A stretch of 64,000 bases of DNA, from assembly GCA_016235805.1 (NCBI GenBank), contig JACRIY010000006.1:37459-101458 (forward strand). The letters are read 5' to 3'. The stretch is from Rhodocyclales bacterium. GTDB taxonomy: Bacteria > Pseudomonadota > Gammaproteobacteria > Burkholderiales > Rhodocyclaceae. A model generated the notes under the pieces. It saw only the letters and a program-made list of their open reading frames with translations, was not told where the DNA came from and searched no databases. Shown here in pieces: positions 42,934 to 52,796 of the stretch (positions are counted from its first letter, which is position 1; each line of letters opens with the position of its first letter). The translations under genes were made by a program, and so were the position numbers.

Positions 42934-45900
42934 ATGTCCGCCATTCCAAGTTTCCAAAGCGAGATCCCCGCCGGCTTCGAAGGCCAATTCAATCCCCAGA
43001 CCCTCGAGCGCGGCCGGACCTATGCCGCCGAGGGGCGGGTGCGCATCGTCCGCGTCGCGCGGGCACCCGGCGAGGTGCATGTCGAGGCGGAGGTGCAGGG
43101 TTCGCGCGCGCGACCCTATGAAGTCGATCTCTGGCTCGAAGTCGATGCGGCGGGGGACATCGTCGAGGTCGACAACGTCTGCATGTGTCCCGTCAAGGAG
43201 AACTGCAAGCACGTCGTCGCGGTGCTGCTGAGCGTTGGGCAGGGAGCCGACCTGGCTGCAGTCACCGGTCAGCCGGGCGCGGACCCTGCATCGGGCGGCG
43301 ATTTTCCCGAACCGGGGGCGGCGACGCTGAACTGGATTGCCTCGCTGGACATGCCGGAAATTCGGCTGCGAGCGGAATCCCGTCCGCAGTCCCGGGTGGT
43401 CTACCTTCTGCAACCGGGGAATCCGCCCAGCCTCTCGCTGGGCAAGAGCCGTCCGCTGAAAAAGGGCGGCTTCGGCAAGCCGGCCACCTATCGCCCGCAA
43501 CCCTACGACCTCGGCGCGACGCGCAGCCATCGCGACTTCATTCTCGACGACGACATTGCGCCGCTGCGCCTGTTCCTCGCCCTGCAGGCCGGCGGCGGCT
43601 ATTACTACAACGACGCGGTGGACGTCACCAACGAGACCGGGGCCCTGCTGCTGCGCCTGGCGTTGCGCACCGGCCGGCTTTACCTGGCCGGGCTGGTCGA
43701 ACTGCCGCTGGCGGCCGGTGCCCCGCTGCCGCTCGAGCTGCAGTGGTCGCACAACGCGGCGGGCCTGCAGCAACTGGCGATCGACCTGCCGCCGGAACTG
43801 CAACTGATTCCGACCTCGCCGCTGTTCTATCTCGACACGGCGGGCGGCAGCGTCGGCGAACTTCGCAGCGAACTTTCCGATCACCTGCTGAAACAACTGC
43901 TGCAGGCGCCGCCGCTGAACGAAGCCGAAGCGCCGCTGGTGCGGCAGAAGCTTGCGCAACTGGCACGCGAACGGAGGCTGTCGCTGCCGCTGCCGGATGC
44001 CTCGGACGCGGTGCCGGCGGGTCAGCCCGGCGCGCGGCTGGTGCTCACCCTGGGGCGCTTCCGCCATCTGGCGATGAACCGGCTGCACGACGAGATGGCG
44101 CTTGCCGTGCTGCATTTCGAGTATCCGCAGGGGCTCGACGTGCTCGGCAGCGAGCGGCCATCGCCCTTCATGCGCCAGCGCGTCGATGGTCAGTGGCGCA
44201 CGCTGCAGCGCGACCTGGAAACGGAGGGCCTGGTCTGGCGCCAACTGCAGTCGGTCGGCCTCGAAAGCTGGCAGCGCGGACTGGGCAGTTACCAGCGCCT
44301 GGAAGGCACGCCCGACGGCCTGATGCCGCGCCGCAGCGACGTCGTCGGCTGGCTTACTTTCCTCAACGAAGGCGTTCCCGAACTGGAACGGCAGGGCATC
44401 AAGGTCGAATTCGCGACGGACTTTCCGTATTGCGTGGCGCAGGCCGAAGACTGGTTCGTCGCGGTCGAGGAAAGCGTCGGCAACGACTGGTTCGACCTCG
44501 ACCTCGGCGTCAGCGTCGGCGGCGAACGCGTCAGCCTGGTGCCGCCGCTGCTGCGCCTGCTGCGCGAACAGCCGGACCTGCTCGGCGTGGTACGCAGCCT
44601 CGACGACGCCGATCATTTCCCGGTCGCGCTCGATGCGCGCCGCATACTGCCGGTGCCGGCCGGTCGGCTCAAGGCCTGGCTGCTGCCGCTGCTCGAATTC
44701 CTCGACGAGGAACGGCCGCGCCTGTCGCGCCACCACGCCGCGGCGCTGGCCGGGCTCGACGACCTGCCGACGCACTGGATCGGCGGCGAGGAGTTGCGCG
44801 CACTGGGCCGCCGCCTGCGCGATTTTTCCGGCATCACCCGCTGCGAGCCGGCGCCGGGGTTCACCGCCACCCTGCGTCCCTATCAGCAGGATGGCCTCGA
44901 CTGGCTGCAGTTCCTGCGCGAATACGGCCTGGCCGGGATACTCGCCGACGACATGGGCCTGGGCAAGACGGTGCAGACCCTGGCCCACCTGCATCTGGAG
45001 AAGTCCTCCGGGCGCGCCGACCGCCCCAGCCTGGTGGTCGCCACCACCAGCCTGATGGCCAACTGGCGCGACGAGGCTGCGCAGTTCGCGCCCGAACTCA
45101 AGGTGCTGACCCTGCACGGAAAGGACCGCGCCGACCTGTTCGCCGAGATCACCGGCGCCGACCTGGTGCTGACCACCTATCCGCTGCTGGTACGCGATCG
45201 CGAAACCCTGCTGGCGCAGAACTGGCACCTGCTGGTGATGGACGAGGCGCAGTTCATCAAGAATCCCAAGGCGCAGTCGCACCAGGTGGCGCGCCAGTTG
45301 AAGGCGCGGCATCGCCTGTCACTGACCGGCACGCCGCTGGAAAACCACCTCGGCGAGCTCTGGGCGCAGTTCGATTTCCTGCTGCCCGGCCTGCTCGGCA
45401 ACGGCAAGCGCTTCGTCCAGGTCTATCGCACGCCGATCGAAAAGCTCGGCGACGAGGACATGCGCAGCCAGTTGGCCGAGCGCGTGCGGCCCTTCCTGCT
45501 GCGGCGGACCAAGGAACAGGTGCTGAAGGACCTGCCGCCGCGGACCGAGATGGTGCGCTGGGTCGAGATCGAGGGCGGCCAGCGCGACCTTTACGAATCC
45601 CTGCGCGTCGCTTTCGACCGCAAGCTGCGCGTCGCGCTCACCGAACAGGGCGTGGGCCGCAGCCAGATCATGATCTTCGACGCGCTGTTGAAGCTGCGGC
45701 AGATCTGCTGCGATCCGCGCCTGGTCAAATTGCCCGCCGCCGAAGCGCTGGTAAAGAAGGGCCACGCGCATTCGGCGAAGCTGGCGACTCTGATGGAAAT
45801 GCTGGTCGAATTGCTCGACGAAGGTCGCAAGGTGCTGCTGTTCTCGCAATTCACCTCGATGCTGGCGCTGATCGAGATCGAGCTGGAAAAACTCGGCATC

Positions 45901-46299
45901 CCCTACGCGCGGCTCACCGGCCAGACCCGCGACCGCGAAACCCCGATCGCCGATTTCCAGCAGGGCCGCGTGCCTCTGTTCCTGATCAGCCTCAAGGCCG
46001 GCGGCACCGGACTCAACCTGACTGCCGCCGACACCGTGATCCACTACGACCCGTGGTGGAACCCGGCGGTCGAGGAACAGGCCACGGCGCGCGCCCACCG
46101 CATCGGCCAGGACAAGCCGGTGTTCGTCTACAAGCTGATGACGCAGGGCACGGTCGAGGAAAAGATCCTCGCCCTGCAGGACCGCAAGCGCGGCCTCGCC
46201 GACCAGTTGATGCGCGGCCCGCAGGGCGAGGAAGTCGCCGCCGGCAGCCGCCTGATCACCGCCGGCGATCTGGACGTGCTGTTCCAGCCACTGGGATAA
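42934..46299 (+). CDS. SNF2-family DEAD/DEAH-box helicase with SWIM zinc finger
   Basis: This 1121-residue protein has an N-terminal SWIM zinc finger (CMCPVKENCKHVVAVLL, about residues 80-97) and a long central region without known motifs. The SNF2 ATPase core follows from about residue 645: LRPYQQDGLDWLQFLREYG, motif I ADDMGLGKTVQTLA, motif II VMDEAQFIKN, and C-terminal motifs VLLFSQFTSMLALIEIEL, GLNLTAADTVIHYDPWWNP and ARAHRIGQDKPVFVYKL. Bacterial members are linked to RNA polymerase recycling or DNA repair. The ATG at 42934 is chosen since SWIM-SNF2 homologs begin near there; the upstream open frame lacks a ribosome site. Confidence 0.88.
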   Translation: MSAIPSFQSEIPAGFEGQFNPQTLERGRTYAAEGRVRIVRVARAPGEVHVEAEVQGSRARPYEVDLWLEVDAAGDIVEVDNVCMCPVKENCKHVVAVLLSVGQGADLAAVTGQPGADPASGGDFPEPGAATLNWIASLDMPEIRLRAESRPQSRVVYLLQPGNPPSLSLGKSRPLKKGGFGKPATYRPQPYDLGATRSHRDFILDDDIAPLRLFLALQAGGGYYYNDAVDVTNETGALLLRLALRTGRLYLAGLVELPLAAGAPLPLELQWSHNAAGLQQLAIDLPPELQLIPTSPLFYLDTAGGSVGELRSELSDHLLKQLLQAPPLNEAEAPLVRQKLAQLARERRLSLPLPDASDAVPAGQPGARLVLTLGRFRHLAMNRLHDEMALAVLHFEYPQGLDVLGSERPSPFMRQRVDGQWRTLQRDLETEGLVWRQLQSVGLESWQRGLGSYQRLEGTPDGLMPRRSDVVGWLTFLNEGVPELERQGIKVEFATDFPYCVAQAEDWFVAVEESVGNDWFDLDLGVSVGGERVSLVPPLLRLLREQPDLLGVVRSLDDADHFPVALDARRILPVPAGRLKAWLLPLLEFLDEERPRLSRHHAAALAGLDDLPTHWIGGEELRALGRRLRDFSGITRCEPAPGFTATLRPYQQDGLDWLQFLREYGLAGILADDMGLGKTVQTLAHLHLEKSSGRADRPSLVVATTSLMANWRDEAAQFAPELKVLTLHGKDRADLFAEITGADLVLTTYPLLVRDRETLLAQNWHLLVMDEAQFIKNPKAQSHQVARQLKARHRLSLTGTPLENHLGELWAQFDFLLPGLLGNGKRFVQVYRTPIEKLGDEDMRSQLAERVRPFLLRRTKEQVLKDLPPRTEMVRWVEIEGGQRDLYESLRVAFDRKLRVALTEQGVGRSQIMIFDALLKLRQICCDPRLVKLPAAEALVKKGHAHSAKLATLMEMLVELLDEGRKVLLFSQFTSMLALIEIELEKLGIPYARLTGQTRDRETPIADFQQGRVPLFLISLKAGGTGLNLTAADTVIHYDPWWNPAVEEQATARAHRIGQDKPVFVYKLMTQGTVEEKILALQDRKRGLADQLMRGPQGEEVAAGSRLITAGDLDVLFQPLG

Positions 46300-46366
46300 G
46301 CGGGGCGGAATCGCATGCGAGAATCCGCCATCCAATAATTCCCCACACAACAGAGGAGTCACCACC

Positions 46367-47023
46367 ATGCTGAAGCTGTATTACGGTCCCGGCGCCTGTT
46401 CCTTCGTGCCCCATGCCGCACTGGAAGTGGTCAAGGCCGCTACCGGCGCGGAGTTCGAAACCCAGACCGTCAAGCTGCACAAGGGCGAGCAGCACACGCC
46501 CGAGTACCTGGCGCTGAATCCCCTGGGCCTGGTGCCGGTGCTGGTGGAAGACGGCAAGCCGCTGACCCAGATCGTGGCCATCTGCGATTACCTCGACCGG
46601 CGTTTTCCGCAGGCCGGACTGCTGCCCGTCGAACCCTGGCAGCGCGCGCAGGCGCTGTCCACCTTCGTCTGGATGAACAACACCGTGCATCCGACCTTCA
46701 CCCACGTCTTCCGTCCGTCCGCCTTCGCCGCGGGCGAGGCCGCGCAGGCCGACGTCAAGGCGCTGGCCGTGGCCAAGTTCCGCGAGCACCTGGAGCGCAT
46801 CCAGGCCATGATCGCGCACGCCGCGCCCTGGCTGCTGGGCGACAAGCCGTCCTTCGTCGATTTCTATGCGCTGGTGTTCCTGCGCTGGGGTGGCCTCGCC
46901 GGCATCGATCCGGCTACGCTGCCCGTCTACCAGGCCTTCGTCGAGCGCGTCGCCGCACATCCGGCGGTGGCGGCGGCGATGGCGCGCGAAGGCATCCGGC
47001 TCGACACCTACAAGCCCAAGTAG
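46367..47023 (+). CDS. Glutathione S-transferase family protein
   Basis: This 218-residue protein has the beta-class GST N terminus: [20 protein letters not shown], where the Cys of GACSF corresponds to the catalytic Cys of bacterial beta-class enzymes, and then [19 protein letters not shown] with the cis-Pro and the Glu/Ser-type glutathione contacts shifted to [11 protein letters not shown]. The C-terminal helical domain includes [18 protein letters not shown]. It likely detoxifies electrophiles or peroxides. AGAGGAG precedes the ATG. It may be co-transcribed with the hydrolase that starts 28 bases after its stop. Confidence 0.88.
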   Translation: MLKLYYGPGACSFVPHAALEVVKAATGAEFETQTVKLHKGEQHTPEYLALNPLGLVPVLVEDGKPLTQIVAICDYLDRRFPQAGLLPVEPWQRAQALSTFVWMNNTVHPTFTHVFRPSAFAAGEAAQADVKALAVAKFREHLERIQAMIAHAAPWLLGDKPSFVDFYALVFLRWGGLAGIDPATLPVYQAFVERVAAHPAVAAAMAREGIRLDTYKPK

Positions 47024-47051
47024 CGCGCAGGACGGCGGGCGGGAGCAGGGC

Positions 47052-47957
47052 GTGGATCTGTTCGACGCATCCTTCGCCACGCGGCGCATCGCCGTCGGCG
47101 GCACCGAAATCCATTTGCGGCTGCGGCCCAACCCGGGCAAGCCGGCGCTGCTCCTGCTGCACGGCTATCCGGAGACGCATGCCATGTGGCAAAAGCTGGC
47201 GCCGCTGCTCGCCGACCGGTATTCGCTGGTCATCCCGGACCTGCGCGGCTACGGCGATTCGGGCAAGCCGCCCTCGCTGCCCGACGCCGCGAACCAGTCC
47301 AAGCGCGCCATGGCGCAGGACATGGCCGATCTGATGACGTCGCTCGGCCACGAGCGTTTCCACGTCGCCGGCCACGACCGCGGCGCGCGCGTCACGCACC
47401 GGCTTTGCCTCGACCACGAAGCGCGCATCATGAGCGCCTGCGTCATGGACATCGCACCGACGCTGACCACCTTCGAATTGACCAACCAGGCGCTGGCCAC
47501 CGCCTACTTCCACTGGTTCTTCCTGATCCAGGCGGCGCCGCTGCCCGAGCGCATGATCGCCGCCGATCCGGCTGGCTGGCTGCGCGGCTGCCTGTCGCGC
47601 TGGAGCATGGGCAACGAAGCGGCCTTTGCGGACGACACCGTCGCCGAATTCGTCCGCTGCTTCTCTGACCCCGAAGCGATCCGCGCCAGTTGCGACGATT
47701 ACCGCGCCGCCGCCGGCATCGACCTGGTCCATGACCGCGCCGAAGGCGAGCGCCGCCTGGGAGTGCCGCTGCTGGTGCTGTGGGGCGCACGCGGCTTCGT
47801 CGGCCGCAACTACGACGTGCTGGCGCTGTGGCGTGAGAAGGCCGCCGACGTGCGCGGTGCGGCGCTGGACTGCGGCCACTTCCTGCCCGAGGAACTGCCG
47901 GCGCAAGTCGCCGCGCAGCTGCTCGAATTCCTGCACGCCGGCGACGGCGAAAAGTAG
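47052..47957 (+). CDS. Alpha/beta hydrolase, haloacetate-dehalogenase-like
   Basis: This 301-residue alpha/beta-hydrolase has the oxyanion-hole motif [13 protein letters not shown], the nucleophile elbow [14 protein letters not shown] (Asp instead of Ser, so an epoxide-hydrolase or dehalogenase-type nucleophile) and the catalytic His in [18 protein letters not shown] together with the two cap-domain Trp segments fits haloacetate (fluoroacetate) dehalogenases, but epoxide hydrolases share the nucleophile, so the substrate is open. GTG at 47052 with GGGAG 6 bases upstream is the likely start. No signal peptide. Confidence 0.82.
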   Translation: MDLFDASFATRRIAVGGTEIHLRLRPNPGKPALLLLHGYPETHAMWQKLAPLLADRYSLVIPDLRGYGDSGKPPSLPDAANQSKRAMAQDMADLMTSLGHERFHVAGHDRGARVTHRLCLDHEARIMSACVMDIAPTLTTFELTNQALATAYFHWFFLIQAAPLPERMIAADPAGWLRGCLSRWSMGNEAAFADDTVAEFVRCFSDPEAIRASCDDYRAAAGIDLVHDRAEGERRLGVPLLVLWGARGFVGRNYDVLALWREKAADVRGAALDCGHFLPEELPAQVAAQLLEFLHAGDGEK

Positions 47958-48007
47958 GCGTCGCGCTGGAATCAGCTGGGCGCTCATTTCGCAAATCGAA
48001 TTGTTGA

Positions 48008-48018
48008 AAAGTCGGCGC
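48008..48018 (-). repeat. Repeated word GCGCCGACTNT, copy 7 (intergenic)
   Basis: Exact match on the minus strand between the hydrolase and the DUF1993 gene. Confidence 0.7.
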
Positions 48019-48247
48019 TCGCGTTACGGCGAAAGCAATTGTCTGCGGGTATTCCGCCGAACCTGGCGGCGATCGAGGCGTGGTTCTGCTACCGCTAAAA
48101 ACTGTAACTTGCCTTAGGGGCGCTAGCCCGATTGGTGCCTGCCGCTGTGTTTAAGCCATTGCTGCAACAGCTTTTCCATGATCGGCTCGGCAGTGCATCG
48201 AAAACGCAATCCCCACCTGATAACAACCAGAAGTCCCGCCCAAAAAC

Positions 48248-48754
48248 CTACGGACTGCCGAGATAGTCGCCTTTTCCGATCTCCACGCCGTTGTGGCGCA
48301 GGATGTTGTAGGCCGTGACCAGATGGAAATAGAAGTTGGGAATGGCGAAGCCGAGCAGGTAGGGTTGGCCGGTGAAGCTCAGGTCCTGGCCACCGACGCG
48401 CAGGGCGATGGCGCGGTCTTCCGAGCCGTCGATTTGCCCGGGAGAGAACGACTCGACGAAGCCGATGGTGCGAGCCAGGCGCGAGCGGAGTTCGTCGAAG
48501 CTCTGTTCGGTGTCCTCGTAGCGGGGCACCTCCGCGCCGGCCAGTCGGGCGACGGCGCCCTTGGCGTGGTCGGTGGCGATCTGGACCTGCTTGGCGAAGG
48601 GCAGCATGTCGGGGAACAGTCGTGCGCCCATCAATACCGCCGGGTCGATCTTCTTCGCGGCGGCATGCGCCTGGGCCTTGGCGAGGATGGCGTCCAGATT
48701 GCGCAGCATGGCGGCAAAGCGGGGTGCGCTGGCTTGGTACATCGAGATGGTCAT
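48248..48754 (-). CDS. DUF1993 family protein
   Basis: This 168-residue protein has the family pattern: start MTISMYQASAPRFAAMLRNL, central LFPDMLPFAKQVQIATDHAKG, and end LLGFAIPNFYFHLVTAYNILRHNGVEIGK. It is a mostly helical protein related in fold to DinB-like bundles, with histidines (DHAKG, FHLVTAY, RHNG) in positions that may bind metal. The biological role of the family is unknown. The ATG at 48754 has GGAGG 7 bases upstream; the long open frame beyond is a shadow. Copies of the repeated word flank the gene at 48008 and 48897. Confidence 0.82.
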   Translation of the reverse strand: MTISMYQASAPRFAAMLRNLDAILAKAQAHAAAKKIDPAVLMGARLFPDMLPFAKQVQIATDHAKGAVARLAGAEVPRYEDTEQSFDELRSRLARTIGFVESFSPGQIDGSEDRAIALRVGGQDLSFTGQPYLLGFAIPNFYFHLVTAYNILRHNGVEIGKGDYLGSP

Positions 48755-48896
48755 GGTGGTGCCTCCGAAAATTCCATTGTGACACCAAGCGGCACCGCGC
48801 CGGCATTCCGGACCGGGTCGTGCCGGCCGGCGGGGCAGGGATGGCGGCCGGCGGGTCGCACAAAAGCGAAATCGGCGCCGAGCCGCCGTGGCGTCA

Positions 48897-48907
48897 GCGC
48901 CGACTTT
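48897..48907 (+). repeat. Repeated word GCGCCGACTNT, copy 8 (intergenic)
   Basis: Exact match between the DUF1993 gene and the end of a PEP-CTERM gene. Confidence 0.7.
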
Positions 48908-48930
48908 CGGCTGGATCGAATGGCGCGGGT

Positions 48931-49788
48931 TCAGCCGTGCGCGGTCTTCCTGCGGCGGGCGGCCAGTGACACGAGGGCGAGGCCGGCCAGCATCATGGCG
49001 TACGTCTCGGGCTCCGGTACCGGCGACGGCGAGCCGATGCGGCTGTCGGTCAGGGTCTGGAAATCGAAGGCTAGGCCGGAGTCGTAGGCACCATCGGCCC
49101 AGTTGGTGACGCCGATTTCGACCCGATAGTTGCCGGCGGCGGTGAAGGTGAAGCTCGACTCCAGCCAACCTGTGTAGCCGCAACCCTTGGCGTCGTTTTC
49201 CCAGCAAGAGTTGTTCGAGCCGCCGAGCGGCGCCCAGTCGACGGTCTTGGCCGTGAATTTCCAGGTGTCGTAGTTGGTGAGCCGCTGGTCGGGGTCGAAG
49301 TCGGATTTGTCGAGGACGTCACCGGGAATGATGTTCTTCGGTCCGGAGTTGGTGCTGCGCGCGGTGAACAGCCAGGCTACCGTGGAATTTCCCTGGTCGG
49401 CATTGACCAGTCGCGCCCAGGCATAGTCGTCGTAGCCGTTGCCGTCGGTCGATACGTAGTTGAACTGGATGTTCAGGCGATCGTTCACGCCGGCGCCGAA
49501 GCTGCCGGAGAGGATCTTCGAGCCGTTGGTTTCGCTGCCGAGGTGGTTGCCGCCGAGGCTTATAGGGGATACGCCGTTCTCGAACGAGTCGGCGGTGGAA
49601 ACGTAGCCGTACTTGGCGTTGCCCAAGGGGGACAGCGTGATGTCTCCCTGCTGGGTCGAACTGCCGCAGTTTCCGGTGCAGTCCCAGGAGGCCAGGTCCG
49701 ATGGCGGCGTGACGGGCGCCGCCGCGACCAGCGACGAATGCATGGCGGCGAGGGCGAGGAGGGCGGTGCCGAGGGTGAGCTTTTTCAT
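48931..49788 (-). CDS. PEP-CTERM sorted exoprotein
   Basis: This 285-residue exported protein has a signal peptide at residues 1-23 (MKKLTLGTALLALAAMHSSL) and a C-terminal PEP-CTERM tag: VPEPETYAMMLAGLALVSL followed by AARRRK. Such tags are recognised by exosortase, which removes the tail and places the protein at the surface or in extracellular polysaccharide. The middle is rich in Asn, Gly and Trp, with four cysteines (CTGNC; SCWENDAKGC) and a beta-sandwich look. AAGGA lies 7 bases before the ATG. No exosortase gene is in the window. A paralogous tag gene follows upstream at 49825. Confidence 0.88.
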   Translation of the reverse strand: MKKLTLGTALLALAAMHSSLVAAAPVTPPSDLASWDCTGNCGSSTQQGDITLSPLGNAKYGYVSTADSFENGVSPISLGGNHLGSETNGSKILSGSFGAGVNDRLNIQFNYVSTDGNGYDDYAWARLVNADQGNSTVAWLFTARSTNSGPKNIIPGDVLDKSDFDPDQRLTNYDTWKFTAKTVDWAPLGGSNNSCWENDAKGCGYTGWLESSFTFTAAGNYRVEIGVTNWADGAYDSGLAFDFQTLTDSRIGSPSPVPEPETYAMMLAGLALVSLAARRRKTAHG

Positions 49789-49824
49789 TTTCGAGTCCTT
49801 TGGTTCGATGGCGTTGTTCTGTAC

Positions 49825-50490
49825 TTACGGGCGCGAAGCGGGGCTGCGTGCCGGGAGCTCGAATCGCGCGCTCTTGCTGCGGCGTGCCATCAGTCCGAGC
49901 AGGCCGAGGCCGGCCAGCAGCATGGCGTAGGTCTCCGGTTCCGGCACCGGCGCCGCGACTTGCGGCGCTTCCAGGCGCACCCTGAGGTTGTCCAGCGCAA
50001 GGTAGGTGTAGTCGGCGGTTTCGGTCTGCTTGCCGACGATGCTCAGGCGCGTGATCAGCTGGTTGGTGCCGGACAACTCGGTGTGGATATGGCCGACGTC
50101 GGTCCTGAAGTTTCCGTCGTCGGCGGTGTTCAGGCCGGCGCCGTTGAAAGTGCCGCCGGCGGCGTAGTCATAGACAAAATAATATTCGCGGGATTCGCCA
50201 CCGCGCGCGCCGTAATCGACCGAGTCGAAATAGAAGGAACCGCCACCGGCGCGGGTGATCGTCAGCGCGTTGGTCGTGATCAGAAAATTGTTCGACAGGG
50301 CCGTGACGAAGTAGGAGCCGGCGTCGAAGTTGAGGCCCTGGTAGCTGGCGAGCGGGCTGCCGCCGAGCGAGGATGTGCCGAGGTCATCAAAGTTGAGGGT
50401 GACGGGGACATAGTCGGCCAGGGCAGTGCCCGACGCAGCGGCCAGCAGCAAGCCGGTCGCGAGTGCCCTAGTACGTAGTTTTCTGAACAT
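49825..50490 (-). CDS. PEP-CTERM sorted exoprotein
   Basis: This 221-residue exported protein has a signal peptide (LRTRALATGLLLAAASGTAL) ending near residue 25 and the C-terminal tag VPEPETYAMLLAGLGLLGL then MARRSK, almost identical to that of the next gene. Between them is a beta-rich domain (YVPVTLNFDDLGTSSLGG, YTYLALDNLRVRLEAP) resembling jelly-roll carbohydrate-binding-type PEP-CTERM proteins. The ATG at 50490 starts the signal peptide; the longer frame to 50538 is less likely. The 16-residue tail after the basic cluster (ELPARSPASRP) is longer than usual. 36 bases separate it from the next tag gene. Confidence 0.85.
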   Translation of the reverse strand: MFRKLRTRALATGLLLAAASGTALADYVPVTLNFDDLGTSSLGGSPLASYQGLNFDAGSYFVTALSNNFLITTNALTITRAGGGSFYFDSVDYGARGGESREYYFVYDYAAGGTFNGAGLNTADDGNFRTDVGHIHTELSGTNQLITRLSIVGKQTETADYTYLALDNLRVRLEAPQVAAPVPEPETYAMLLAGLGLLGLMARRSKSARFELPARSPASRP

Positions 50491-50792
50491 GTTCTTCTTT
50501 CGATCGAGTCTTCGTGGCCCTGCGCGCAAGGGGTACATGGACGGCAGGTGGTTGGATTACGAACATTTGATGAGCAAAATGTGGGCCACGCTCGAATGTC
50601 TTGCTGAAACCTAATAGAGTCAATGGCTTGGTGCGCTGTCGCACACCCGGCCCGCATTGGGGCTTGGGGTTTGGGTAAGCCTGGTTGCGTCATATGCCCC
50701 AAAGGATTGGGGCATATGACGAGATCGCCCGACGGGGCGCCGGTGTGCCCGCCAGGCGATCCGGTGGATGCCAGCGAGTGCAGCGAGTTGCG
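50491..50792. other. Intergenic region between hflX and the PEP-CTERM gene
   Basis: About 300 bases holding the promoter of the PEP-CTERM pair, a G-run stretch (near 50658-50675, three runs of three or four G) and the perfect hairpin at 50688. No gene is seen. Confidence 0.5.
50688..50721. repeat. Perfect 15-base inverted repeat, strong hairpin
   Basis: CGTCATATGCCCCAA at 50688-50702 and TTGGGGCATATGACG at 50707-50721 are exact reverse complements around the loop AGGA. It lies downstream of hflX (which ends at 50793, minus strand) and upstream of a PEP-CTERM gene. No T-run follows, so it is either a factor-dependent terminator or a protein-binding or mobile repeat. Confidence 0.6.
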
Positions 50793-52148
<1,356 letters not shown>

Positions 52149-52212
52149 GCGGGAAGGTCTGCTTTCGATTGGGCGAAAGCGGATAGTACCCGTCAAAGCG
52201 CCAGGCGCCGCT

Positions 52213-52782
52213 TCAGTCTTCGTATTGCCGGCGCAGGCGATTGAGTCCCTGGCGGAAGGCTTCGGCGTCGCCGTAGTCGAAAAATTTCGGATAACGCTCG
52301 TGCGCGCCGCGGATGCGGCGTGCGTACTTGATCGGGCACCAGTACTGCTCGGTGCGCGCGGCGACTTCGCGCGCGTAGGCGGCGACGCCGTTGCCGTAGG
52401 AACAATAGAAGCAGTTGAACTTCTCGATCAGGTTGAGATAGGGCAGGTCGGTTCGGTCGAACACCAGGTAGTCGCCGCGGCGTACTTTCGGGATGCGATA
52501 GATGGGGAAGCAGATCGCCTGATAGACCGTTACGAACAGGTCCATCAGCAGGAAGGGAATCCAGCCCGGGTAGATCACCGGCGAAGTCAGCGCCACCAGC
52601 AGCCGGGTGCGCAACAGGAAGCGGAGCAGGCCGATCTTGTAGCGGCGCTGGGTGCGCAGGAACTCGTCGGCCAGCGCGGCGCGGCGGCGCTCGAAATCCT
52701 CGCGCGCCTGGCGGTATTCCTGCTCTACGTCTTCCTGCAGGGCCTGGATGCGTTGCAGCAGCTCGTCAAGATGTTGCTTCAT
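52213..52782 (-). CDS. Conserved membrane-associated protein of unknown function
   Basis: I do not know a named family for this 189-residue protein. It has a coiled-coil N-terminal third (residues 1-50, highly charged), one or two hydrophobic segments (LLVALTSPVIYPGWIPFLLM and an adjacent stretch, about residues 60-92), and a distinctive Cys-containing block (FNCFYCSYGNGVAAYAREV, then QYWCPIKYA) near residues 122-155 that could hold a metal. GGGAG lies 5 bases before the ATG. It is 14 bases downstream of the HtrA-like protease stop, so probably in the same transcript, which hints at a role in envelope quality control. Confidence 0.7.
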   Translation of the reverse strand: MKQHLDELLQRIQALQEDVEQEYRQAREDFERRRAALADEFLRTQRRYKIGLLRFLLRTRLLVALTSPVIYPGWIPFLLMDLFVTVYQAICFPIYRIPKVRRGDYLVFDRTDLPYLNLIEKFNCFYCSYGNGVAAYAREVAARTEQYWCPIKYARRIRGAHERYPKFFDYGDAEAFRQGLNRLRRQYED

Positions 52783-52796
52783 GTCCGCTCCCGCAG

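Noticed and set aside
46311..46320. TCGCATGCGA palindrome after the SNF2 gene as a terminator
   Set aside because: The perfect part is only 10 bases without a loop or T-run, so a terminator cannot be supported.
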